DNA from: Modicisalibacter luteus DSM 23508 | GTDB taxonomy: Bacteria; Pseudomonadota; Gammaproteobacteria; Pseudomonadales; Halomonadaceae | NCBI RefSeq assembly: GCF_000378505.1 | Contig: NZ_KB899998.1 | Coordinates: 161,239 to 211,820, forward strand | Length of the DNA: 50,582 nt | Reading direction: 5' to 3' | Shown here: positions 16,741-23,925 of the stretch, in pieces | Position numbering within the stretch: the stretch's first letter is position 1 | How the letters are laid out: every line of letters begins with the position of its first letter | Notes under the pieces: generated by a model | The model's input: the letters and a program-made list of their open reading frames with translations, nothing else | The model's database searches: none | Told to the model about the DNA's origin: nothing | Position numbers and translations under genes: made by a program

Positions 16741-17727
16741 TTAACGTGCGCGCGCGCTCCAGGCGGGCTCGTTGACCAGACTGATCGGGCGCTCGCCGGT
16801 CAGGGCGAGGGAAATATTGTCGACGGCCCGCTGGGCCATGGCGGTACGTGTCTCGTGGGTTGCCGAGCCGATGTGAGGCAGGGCCACGACGTTCGCCATG
16901 TGCGGAAGCGGGGAATCCGAGGGCAGCGGCTCTTGCTCGAACACATCAAGGCCGGCACCGCGGATCTGGCCGTCCTTCAGCGCTTGGATCAGGGCTCTCT
17001 CGTCGACCACCTTGCCGCGGGCGATGTTGATGAAGATGGCGCTCGTCTTCATGCGTGCAAACTGCTCGGCGCCGAAAAGGTGCGTGGTTTCCGGCGTCAG
17101 CGGCACCGTCACGCAAACGAAGTCGGCTTGCTCCAGTAATTCGTCCATCTCGCAGCGCCGGGCGCCGAGCTCGGCCTCGAGTTCGGGTTTGGGCGAGGCA
17201 TAGCTATAAAGGATATTCATGCCAAAGCCCAGGGCGCCACGCCGTGCCACGGCAGCGCCGATGCGGCCCATGCCGATCATGCCCAGCGTCTTGCCGTGCA
17301 CGTCGCAACCGAACTGCGCCTCGCCGATGCTCTCCTTCCAGTCGCCCCGCTTGACGAACTCGGCCAGATCGACCACTCGGCGGGCAGTGGCCATGATCAG
17401 CGAGAAGCCGGTGTCAGCGGTGGTTTCAGTGAGTACGTCGGGGGTATTGCAGAGCAGGATGCCGCGCCGCGTCAGCTCGTCGACGGGGTAGTTGTCGTAG
17501 CCCACCGAGATGCTTGCGATGGCCTCGAGGTGTGGCGCTTCATCGAGCAGCTCGGGGGTGATCTTCAGGCTGGCGCCGACCAGACCGTGCGCTTCGGCCA
17601 AGGCCTCGCGGAAACCGGGGTCGTCGACGCCGTTGAGCGCAGGAAAATAGTCGACGTGGAATTGCTCGCGTAGCTGGGCAATCTGTTGCTCGTTGAGACG
17701 GCGAAAGGCGACGATGCGTTTCTTCAT
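16741..17727 (-). CDS. 2-hydroxyacid dehydrogenase, GhrB/2-ketogluconate reductase type
   Basis: A 328-residue enzyme of the D-isomer-specific 2-hydroxyacid dehydrogenase family. It has SVGYDNYPVDE, the Rossmann motif GMGRIG (about residue 152), the active-site Arg in NIARGKVVDE, Glu in the DVFEQEPL region and the catalytic His in LPHIGSATHETR. GhrB-type enzymes reduce glyoxylate, hydroxypyruvate and 2-keto-D-gluconate with NADPH. Placement directly after a KDG kinase gene points to a keto-sugar acid as the in vivo substrate. Separated from kdgK by 27 bp. Confidence 0.87.
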   Translation of the reverse strand: MKKRIVAFRRLNEQQIAQLREQFHVDYFPALNGVDDPGFREALAEAHGLVGASLKITPELLDEAPHLEAIASISVGYDNYPVDELTRRGILLCNTPDVLTETTADTGFSLIMATARRVVDLAEFVKRGDWKESIGEAQFGCDVHGKTLGMIGMGRIGAAVARRGALGFGMNILYSYASPKPELEAELGARRCEMDELLEQADFVCVTVPLTPETTHLFGAEQFARMKTSAIFINIARGKVVDERALIQALKDGQIRGAGLDVFEQEPLPSDSPLPHMANVVALPHIGSATHETRTAMAQRAVDNISLALTGERPISLVNEPAWSARAR

Positions 17728-17754
17728 GACAGGAATCCCTGGGTTGTTATCGTT

Positions 17755-18723
17755 TCAGTCCAGCGATGGGAGCTTGGCTTCCAGCGCGGTCAGTGTATCG
17801 CGATGGGGAAGGCCCTCCATGTCACCGGGCACCTGAACCGCCAGCGAGCCGATCAGGTTGCCGCGACGGACTGCGGCGCGCGGCGACAGTCCGTCGAGCA
17901 GTGCGCTGACCGCCCCCACGGCGAAACCGTCACCGGCTCCCACGGTATCGATGACCTTCTCCACCTTGAAGCCTTCGATGGTGAAGCTTTCCTCATGGCT
18001 GCGGTAGAAGCTGCCCTCGGGGCCGAGTTTGATGATCACCGCCTTGGCTCCACGATCGAGGTAGTAGCCGGCAATGTCGTGGGCGCTTTCCAGCCCGGTC
18101 AGGCGGTGGCCTTCGGCAAGCCCGGGCAATACCCAGTCCGCTTTGGCGGCGAGGTCGTTGATGGTCTCGCACATCTCCTGTTCGCTCTTCCATAGGCTAG
18201 GGCGCAGGTTGGGGTCGAAGGATATGCTGGCACCGGCTTCGCGGGCACGCTCGAGCATGTGTACCGACAGCTCGCGCGCCGAGGGCGATAGCGCGGGTGG
18301 AATACCGGTAGCGTGCAGGTGGCGTACCGCGGGGAACTCCACCTCGGCGGCATCCGCCGTCGACAGGAAACTGGCTGCGCTGCCACGGCGCACGTACTCC
18401 ACGTGCGGATCCTCGCCGCGCTCGGCGCGGGTCTTGAAGACCAGCCCGGTGGAGTGGTCGGGGTCATGCTGCAGATGGCGGCAGTCGAGACCTTCGGCTT
18501 CCAGTGTGTGCTGGATGAAACGACCGAAGCTGTCGGCACCGACCCGGCTCAGCCAGCCGACATGGAATCCCAGGCGGGCGAAGCCGATGGCGACGTTGGT
18601 ATCGGCACCGGCAATGCCGCGTCGAAAACGTTCGACCTCGGCAAGGTCGCCGTTCTCTTCGGCGGCGAACAGGGTCATGGCTTCGCCGAAGGTCAATATC
18701 TCGGGGGCGGACTGTCGTGACAT
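17755..18723 (-). CDS. kdgK: 2-dehydro-3-deoxygluconokinase (PfkB family)
   Basis: A 322-residue PfkB kinase with the N-terminal glycine-rich region GIAGADTNVAIGFARLG and the C-terminal signature DTVGAGDGFAVGAVSALL, whose Asp is the catalytic base. Family members of this length with YVRRGSAAS and LHATGIPPALSP phosphorylate 2-keto-3-deoxygluconate to KDPG for the Entner-Doudoroff route. AGGAG lies before the ATG. It sits between the TIM-barrel gene and the hydroxyacid dehydrogenase gene, in the same direction, forming one operon. Confidence 0.88.
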   Translation of the reverse strand: MSRQSAPEILTFGEAMTLFAAEENGDLAEVERFRRGIAGADTNVAIGFARLGFHVGWLSRVGADSFGRFIQHTLEAEGLDCRHLQHDPDHSTGLVFKTRAERGEDPHVEYVRRGSAASFLSTADAAEVEFPAVRHLHATGIPPALSPSARELSVHMLERAREAGASISFDPNLRPSLWKSEQEMCETINDLAAKADWVLPGLAEGHRLTGLESAHDIAGYYLDRGAKAVIIKLGPEGSFYRSHEESFTIEGFKVEKVIDTVGAGDGFAVGAVSALLDGLSPRAAVRRGNLIGSLAVQVPGDMEGLPHRDTLTALEAKLPSLD

Positions 18724-18759
18724 GGGGGCTCCTGAAAGTGAAACGTCATTAGTGGCTGG

Positions 18760-19554
18760 CTATAGGGTCGCCAGGCGCTGAAGTTGTCGGCGGGTCAGCG
18801 CGATGGGATCAGCGTCCTGCAGCGGGTACTCGATGGCACGCGCAACGCCGTTATGAAACGTCGCCATGAGCGCCTGCCAGTCGGCCAATGTGGCATCGTC
18901 CGGCACGCAGGCGCTGAGCCGGCCCCGTCGCGTGAGCGTACCCTTGCAATGAACGTAGCGCACATGGCGCCCCAGGCGATGGGCGGCTTGCAAGGCATCC
19001 TCGCCGGTCCAGCACCAGTTGCCGATGTCGAATGTCATCGAGAGGGGGCAGGCGGCTCGCTCGGCGTCGGTGAGAAAAGCGCCCAGGGGCTCCAGCGTGC
19101 CGCCGTCCTGTGTCTGGTCATTCTCGACCATGACGCAGGGAAGGGCTGCTTCGTGCAGGCAGCGGGTCAGGCTGGCCCAGGCGGCGGCACCGCCCTGTTC
19201 ATAATGGCCCAGCGAGAACTTGATGGCGATGGCGCCCAGTGCCTTGGCTTCGGCCAGACGGGTGACGGTGCCATGGCTGGCGGCATCGTTTTGCCAGAGC
19301 GCATCCGCAGCGGAGTAGACCACACCAAGGCCATGCTCGACGCAGGCCCGACCCAGGCCGGCAAAATCGTCGAATCCTTCGGGCAGCAGCTCGCGACGAA
19401 TCTCGACGCCATCCGCGCCAGCCTCTGCCAGCCAGGGCAGCAGGCCGGCCTGGCCATGGTGGTGGGTCATGTCGTGCCCATAAGCTGACGTCGCGACCCA
19501 GAGGGAAGGGCGGTCTGGGAAACGTCGTGGGAACGCTACCATCGCAATGTACAT
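18760..19554 (-). CDS. Sugar phosphate isomerase/epimerase-like TIM-barrel protein
   Basis: A 264-residue protein of the AP-endonuclease-2-type TIM barrel used by hexulose epimerases and hydroxypyruvate isomerases. Metal-ligand candidates are Glu in GVEIRREL, Glu in CVMVENDQTQDGG, Asp in SMTFDIGNWCW and His in RYVHCKGT. The exact reaction is unknown; interconversion of a keto-sugar acid would fit its neighbours. Two starts are close: 19554, which abuts GAGAGG, and 19542, which lies 12 bases past it. It follows the second LacI gene by 26 bp and precedes kdgK by 36 bp. Confidence 0.75.
   Translation of the reverse strand: MYIAMVAFPRRFPDRPSLWVATSAYGHDMTHHHGQAGLLPWLAEAGADGVEIRRELLPEGFDDFAGLGRACVEHGLGVVYSAADALWQNDAASHGTVTRLAEAKALGAIAIKFSLGHYEQGGAAAWASLTRCLHEAALPCVMVENDQTQDGGTLEPLGAFLTDAERAACPLSMTFDIGNWCWTGEDALQAAHRLGRHVRYVHCKGTLTRRGRLSACVPDDATLADWQALMATFHNGVARAIEYPLQDADPIALTRRQLQRLATL
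19528..19541. promoter_or_regulatory. Possible second LacI operator copy at the TIM-barrel gene start
   Basis: TGGGAACGCTACCA matches 12 of 14 positions of the reverse complement of the operator at 20638-20651. It lies within the first codons of the TIM-barrel gene. It could allow looping, or be chance. Confidence 0.3.
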
Positions 19555-19580
19555 CCTCTCGTTGTATCTGCGGACAGCCG

Positions 19581-20618
19581 TTAACGTTGCGTCGAGCCCC
19601 GTGCGATCAGACGCGCCGCATATTCGGTACGCCGCGGCGGAGCCTGGCGGCCCATGGGTTCCAGGCGCTGCATGAGGCTTTCGACCGTGGCTCGGCCAAT
19701 GGCCTCGGTCGGCTGGGCCAGGGTAGTGATGCCGGGGCCGGCCAGTGCGCACCAGTCGAGTTCGTCGATACCCAGGAGACCTGTCTCGCCAAGGCGTGCA
19801 TGTAACGCGTTGAGCGCAAGCGCCACCTGCAGGGTGACATTGCCATTGGCGCACAGGATGGCGCGCGGCGCCTGGGCCTCCCCGGCCAGAAAGCTGCCTA
19901 GCCTCTGGCGTAGTTCGGCGGCATCCCGCTGCATGGGCAGGCAGGTTGCGTCACCCGTCAATTCGGGCATCTGGGCCAGCCGCTGATGAAAGCGATCCAG
20001 GCGCAATTGACGTGAACTGGCGCCCTGGGGTGGCTCGCTGACAAACAGCATATGACGATAGCCCTGTTCCACTAGATGCTCGATGGCCAGGTCGATGGCG
20101 CTGGCATTGTCGAGCCCGACTACATCGGCATCGACATCACCCAAGCTGCGGTCGAGTAGCACGATCGGTGTCCCCTGGGCGGCCAGCGCCTTGAGCTCGG
20201 CGCTGGGTCGCCCGGCGGCATTGATGACGATGCCTTCGACGCGATACGACGCCAGCAGGGCCAGGTGGTCTCGCTCCTGTGCCGGGTCGTTGTCGGTGTT
20301 GCAGACCAATAGCGAGAAGCCGCGGGCCCGGCAGGCCTGTTCGACGCCATGCAGCACATCTACCGAGAACGGATTGCGAATATCCGCCACCAACATGCCG
20401 ATCAGTTTCGAGCGCCCGCCCTTTAGCCCCCGCGCCATCTGGTTGGGGCGATAACCCAGCCGCTGGATGGCGGTGGCAATCCGCGCCTGCATATCGGGCG
20501 ACAGGCGATGGCGCTCGCCACCCAGATAGCGTGACACGCTGGTCTTGGAAACGCCGGCATCGCGGGCAACTTCAATGATGGTGGAACGGAAAGCGGCCGA
20601 GGCCGATGACGGCGGCAT
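19581..20618 (-). CDS. LacI-family transcriptional regulator (kdgK/aldolase cluster)
   Basis: A 345-residue repressor. The helix-turn-helix is TIIEVARDAGVSKTSVSRYLGGE, the hinge YRPNQMARGLKGG, and the sensor domain contains IGMLVADIRNPFSVDVLHGVE and a closing GIDELDWCALAGPGIT segment. It looks like GntR/KdgR-type sugar-acid repressors. The ATG at 20618 is chosen over one at 20666 because the upstream frame overlaps the operator. A palindrome at 20638-20651 lies between it and the divergent aldolase gene, so it likely controls both directions. Confidence 0.9.
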   Translation of the reverse strand: MPPSSASAAFRSTIIEVARDAGVSKTSVSRYLGGERHRLSPDMQARIATAIQRLGYRPNQMARGLKGGRSKLIGMLVADIRNPFSVDVLHGVEQACRARGFSLLVCNTDNDPAQERDHLALLASYRVEGIVINAAGRPSAELKALAAQGTPIVLLDRSLGDVDADVVGLDNASAIDLAIEHLVEQGYRHMLFVSEPPQGASSRQLRLDRFHQRLAQMPELTGDATCLPMQRDAAELRQRLGSFLAGEAQAPRAILCANGNVTLQVALALNALHARLGETGLLGIDELDWCALAGPGITTLAQPTEAIGRATVESLMQRLEPMGRQAPPRRTEYAARLIARGSTQR

Positions 20619-20637
20619 ATTTGGCAACCATGTGTTA

Positions 20638-20651
20638 TGGAACCGTTCCCA
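20638..20651. promoter_or_regulatory. LacI-type operator palindrome
   Basis: TGGAACCGTTCCCA is a near-perfect palindrome with the central CG of LacI-family operators. It sits 20 bases upstream of the LacI gene start and about 140 bases before the divergent aldolase start. Confidence 0.75.
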
Positions 20652-20789
20652 TCCTAGGTGGCGCATGGCGTCGAGACAATAATGCCAACCTAGACGTTAG
20701 TCGCGTTGAGCGTGATTTCCTCGCCCTTCGAACTCAGAGCGGACACACTACAGGTGGTATCCTTTCATACAATCAACGAGAACAAGACC

Positions 20790-21590
20790 ATGGAATTGCC
20801 TCCCAATCTGTTCAAGGCGGCAGTCGCGCGTGGCGGCCCGCAATACGGCATCTGGGCCGGTTTTGGTACCGGCTACGCCGCCGAGTTAGGTGCCTCGGCA
20901 GGCTACGACTGGATGGTGATCGACGGTGAGCACGCGCCCAATACCGTGCCCTCGATACTCGCGCAACTGCAGGCGGTGGCGCCTTACGCCACCGCGCCGG
21001 TGGTACGCCCCGTCAACGGCGATCCGGCCCTGATCAAGCAGTTGCTTGATGTCGGTGCCCAGACATTGATGGTGCCGATGGTCGAGACCGCCGAACAGGC
21101 GCACGCCCTGGTGCGTGCCATGCGTTACTCCCCCCATGGCATACGTGGCGTGGGAGGCGGACTGGTACGCGCCTCGCGCTGGGGCGATGTTGCCGACTAC
21201 ATGGCGCGGGCGCATGAGGAACTATGCCTGATCGTGCAGGTGGAGACGCAACTGGGCGTGGAAAACGTCGAAGCGATCGCCGCCGTGGAGGGTGTGGACG
21301 CGGTCTTCGTCGGGCCGATGGACCTGTCTGCTGCCCTGGGGTATCCCGGCGAGACAAGCCATCCCGAGGTGCAGCGCCACATCGAACATGCCATCCAGGC
21401 GACGCTGGCCGCGAACAAGGCCTGCGGTATCCTCGCGCCGCTCGAAGCCGATGCCCGCCGTTATGCGGCGCTGGGATGCCACTTCATTGCCGTAGCGCTG
21501 GATGTCATCTTGCTACGCCAGGCGGCGGTGGACACCCTGGCGCGCTACCGGAACGACGTGGAACCCAGCGAGCCTCCGGCGGGTTACTGA
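20790..21590 (+). CDS. HpaI/HpcH-family class II aldolase
   Basis: A 266-residue aldolase of the HpaI/GarL group. It shows GIWAGFG near the start, DWMVIDGEHAPN (metal and acid-base region), VVRPVNGDPALIKQLLDVGAQTLMVPMVET with the oxyanion Arg, QVETQLGVENVEAI with a metal-binding Glu, and FVGPMDLSAALG with the second metal ligand Asp. Such enzymes split 2-keto-3-deoxy acids to pyruvate and an aldehyde. The gene is divergent from the LacI gene. The start at 20790 agrees with family length; the open frame upstream overlaps the promoter. It overlaps the end of the convergent lrgB-like gene by 7 bp. Confidence 0.88.
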   Translation: MELPPNLFKAAVARGGPQYGIWAGFGTGYAAELGASAGYDWMVIDGEHAPNTVPSILAQLQAVAPYATAPVVRPVNGDPALIKQLLDVGAQTLMVPMVETAEQAHALVRAMRYSPHGIRGVGGGLVRASRWGDVADYMARAHEELCLIVQVETQLGVENVEAIAAVEGVDAVFVGPMDLSAALGYPGETSHPEVQRHIEHAIQATLAANKACGILAPLEADARRYAALGCHFIAVALDVILLRQAAVDTLARYRNDVEPSEPPAGY

Positions 21591-22318
21591 CCGGCAATCA
21601 GGTGCCAGGCCAATGGCAGGAAGAGTGCGGTAAAGATGCCGGTCAGGCCCATGCCCAACGAGGCGAAGGCGCCGGCGGTCGGGCTGATCTCGAAAGCGCG
21701 CACCGTGCCGATGGCATGGCCATTGATCCCCAGCACGAAGCCGAGCACGCGCTCGTCATGAATGCCCAGGCGTGGGGCGAACAGGCTAACCGCCAGCGTG
21801 GTGGCCACACCGGTGGCCAGCAGTCCGCCCATCAGCACCGATGCCGAGCCGCCAGTCTGGTCGATGATGCCCAACGCGATTGGTGCGGTCACTGACTTGG
21901 GCGCCAGCGAGGCGATGACCTCGCGCGAGGCGCCTAACGCCCAGGCCAGCCCGGCGGCATAGCCTGCCGCCAGCATCGCTGCTGGCGGCAGAGTGAGCAG
22001 CACGGGGCGCCATAGGGCGCGAATATGATGAAACTGCTGAAAGAGTGGCACTCCCAGCGCTACTGTAGCCGGACCGAGCAGCAACATCAGCCAGGCGGCA
22101 CCTTCCCGATAACGACTGAACTCGATGTCGAGCCCCCACAGCAGCAGGGCAACAACGGCACTGGCAATCAGTACCGGCGGGCACCAGCTGGGCTGCTTGA
22201 GCAGACGGAACATGCGCGTGCCGAGCATGAACGCCAGCAAGGTAATGGCGATCGCCGGCAGCGGCGTATCGAGCAAATGAGCGGGCAGGGCTTGCCAGCG
22301 CTGGACCAATTCAGTCAT
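21584..22318 (-). CDS. LrgB/CidB family membrane protein
   Basis: A 244-residue polytopic membrane protein with seven or eight helices. The LrgB core is visible in LAPKSVTAPIALGIIDQTGGSASV and VLGFVLGINGHAIGTVRAFEISPTAGAFASLGMGLTGI. LrgB partners with holin-like LrgA/CidA and is tied to murein hydrolase control, and in other groups to transport of pyruvate or glycolate. It overlaps the upstream cidA-like gene by 8 bp, so they are coupled. Confidence 0.88.
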   Translation of the reverse strand: MTELVQRWQALPAHLLDTPLPAIAITLLAFMLGTRMFRLLKQPSWCPPVLIASAVVALLLWGLDIEFSRYREGAAWLMLLLGPATVALGVPLFQQFHHIRALWRPVLLTLPPAAMLAAGYAAGLAWALGASREVIASLAPKSVTAPIALGIIDQTGGSASVLMGGLLATGVATTLAVSLFAPRLGIHDERVLGFVLGINGHAIGTVRAFEISPTAGAFASLGMGLTGIFTALFLPLAWHLIAGQ

Positions 22319-22676
22319 GCGTGGGCTCCCGGTCTGCGCGGGGCATGAAACGAGCCATCAGCCACAGCGTCGTCAGCACGCTCAGCAGCGTGCCAATGAC
22401 CAGGCTGCCGGCAATGGCCAGCCATTGTCCGGCGAGTTCTTCACCCAAAAAATAGATCCCCACGACACCGGGCATGATCAGCATGGTCAGAAAGGCGATC
22501 AATGACTGGCTGGCCATACCAAGATCTTCACTGACGCGGCCACGCAGCATCAGAAACAGTGTCATCAGGATCATGCCGACCACGCCGCCGCTGACGGGCC
22601 AGTCGAAAACGAAGGCGATCGATTCGCCGAGCAGAAAGAAACCGGTGAGTAGCAGAAAGCCCCGAAGTAACAACAT
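22311..22676 (-). CDS. CidA/LrgA family holin-like protein
   Basis: A 121-residue membrane protein with four helices: LLRGFLLLTGFFLLGESIAF, VSGGVVGMILMTLFLML, LIAFLTMLIMPGVVGIYFLG and LAIAGSLVIGTLLSVLTTLWLM. The pattern of small residues in helix 2 and the PGVVGI segment are those of the LrgA/CidA family. It is first of a two-gene operon with the lrgB-like gene. Confidence 0.85.
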   Translation of the reverse strand: MLLLRGFLLLTGFFLLGESIAFVFDWPVSGGVVGMILMTLFLMLRGRVSEDLGMASQSLIAFLTMLIMPGVVGIYFLGEELAGQWLAIAGSLVIGTLLSVLTTLWLMARFMPRADREPTHD

Positions 22677-22744
22677 GGCAGCACCACGGAAGTCAACGAA
22701 GCCGAGAATGGTAGCAGACGAACGTAAGCGATGGGGAAGGGAGC

Positions 22745-22770
22745 GTGTCGGGCGCTAATACACCCGACAC
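22745..22770 (-). terminator. Hairpin between the secreted-repeat gene and the cidA-like gene
   Basis: GTGTCGGG (22745-22752) pairs with CCCGACAC (22763-22770) around ten bases. It lies about 20 bases after the stop of the secreted-repeat gene. There is no T run, so termination is only likely, not certain. Confidence 0.4.
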
Positions 22771-22788
22771 ATCGGAAGGCATCTGGAC

Positions 22789-23373
22789 TCAGGCGTCGTA
22801 ATCCGCGCCTTCGACGTCCTCGGTGCGGTCATGTACTTCCTGGCCGCGGCTGGCTGGCTCCTCGCCGCGGCTGGGGGCGACTTCCATGGGCGACACGCCG
22901 CTGCGTTCGCCCTGAGTGATGCGTTCACCGGCAGGCGACACGAGGTGCCACGAGGCGCCCAGGTGCTTCACGTTATGCCCCAGGGCATCACTGGCCTGCT
23001 TGTCACCCTGGAAATAGTACAGGGGCCAACCGGCATAGGTGACCTGTTGGTCACCGTCCTCGCGCTCGATGAGGCCGATCTTGCCGGCATCGACGCTCTC
23101 ATCGGCCTCGGGGGGCTGGGGCGTGGTGTAGGGCGGCCAGGCGTTGGCGCAGACGTCGACACACGTGCTCTGGCTACCCCGGGTATCGTTATCGAACATG
23201 TACAGGCTTATGCCTTCATGGTCCGTCAGGTAGGCGCCATAGGGGGCCCGCTCGACGGTCCGGATCATGGCCTCGCTGGCACTCTCCTGGGCCTGACCGG
23301 AGGCGGAGAATATCCACACGCCTGCAGCCAGTAGGGTGGCGAAGGTGTTGCGGTACATGGGCTGAGATGTCAT
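22789..23373 (-). CDS. Secreted-repeat (COG4315-like) periplasmic protein
   Basis: A 194-residue protein with a signal peptide ending near ASGQAQ. The mature part has two copies of the short secreted repeat: YGAYLTDHEGISLYMFDND followed by a Cys pair (CVDVCANAWPPY), and QVTYAGWPLYYFQGDKQ. Such domains are found in lipoproteins of unknown function. The last 40 residues are acidic and likely disordered. AAGGAGG lies before the ATG at 23373, a very good site, so the longer frame from 23448 is not used. A weak FNR-like box (TTGATCTGGATCTT) lies 62 bases upstream. Confidence 0.82.
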   Translation of the reverse strand: MTSQPMYRNTFATLLAAGVWIFSASGQAQESASEAMIRTVERAPYGAYLTDHEGISLYMFDNDTRGSQSTCVDVCANAWPPYTTPQPPEADESVDAGKIGLIEREDGDQQVTYAGWPLYYFQGDKQASDALGHNVKHLGASWHLVSPAGERITQGERSGVSPMEVAPSRGEEPASRGQEVHDRTEDVEGADYDA

Positions 23374-23466
23374 GCCGGCCTCCTTGGCGACGCGTTGCCT
23401 GACTTCACTGTAGGAAGCGCCAGCATGTCCTACCAAGATCCAGATCAAGAGGAACGCAATGCCTGC

Positions 23467-23823
23467 TCAACGGCGCCGGGAAAGCCGGCGCGAGTTGGCC
23501 GTGGTCCGCCGATGTAGAGGCAGCAGGGCGCTGCGGCTGGTGACCCACCAGGGGGCATAACTACCGGAAGCCATATTGAACATGGCCTTCTGCAGGGCCA
23601 GGCCGACCTCCATGCCCGCTTCGAGCTTCTCGGTGATCATGCGCTGGTTTTCCTTGATCATGTGCGCGCTGTTGGGCGCCTGGGTGTACCAGAGCTGGTT
23701 GCGCATGGCGATCGTCGCCATCGAGGTTGCCCACAGTTCGAACGACATGACCCCGACTTTCCAGATATCGAACATGGCCAGGGGCGAAAAGTTGGCATTG
23801 GTAAAGTGAGGCAGATTTTTCAT
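23467..23823 (-). CDS. Phasin-like small protein with basic tail
   Basis: A 118-residue protein. Residues about 10-90 are an amphipathic helix-rich stretch (MFDIWKVGVMSFELW, MITEKLEAGMEVGLALQKAMF), resembling phasin-type coat proteins of polyhydroxyalkanoate granules, which Halomonas commonly make. The last 18 residues are strongly basic (HRRTTANSRRLSRRR), which could contact nucleic acid, as some granule-to-DNA linkers do. This role is inferred. The start at 23823 is chosen because the long open frame above it is antisense to the SLC13 gene. Confidence 0.62.
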   Translation of the reverse strand: MKNLPHFTNANFSPLAMFDIWKVGVMSFELWATSMATIAMRNQLWYTQAPNSAHMIKENQRMITEKLEAGMEVGLALQKAMFNMASGSYAPWWVTSRSALLPLHRRTTANSRRLSRRR

Positions 23824-23893
23824 GAGATCACCGCAAGAGCGTGACTGAAGGAAGCATGTCTCATAGTAATAGCCCCGTTGTATGCTGCAATGC

Positions 23894-23925
23894 AATAAAG
23901 CATGTTGTGCTGCGATGCTTTTATT
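23894..23925 (-). terminator. Terminator-like hairpin after the SLC13 gene
   Basis: AATAAAGCAT (23894-23903) pairs with ATGCTTTTATT (23915-23925), with one extra T in the right arm. It begins at the stop codon of the SLC13 gene on the minus strand and is U-rich at its end. It also lies in the upstream region of the phasin-like gene. Confidence 0.55.

Noticed and set aside
19555-19854. N-terminal extension of the TIM-barrel gene
   Set aside because: It overlaps the second LacI gene on the same strand in another frame and has no family similarity.
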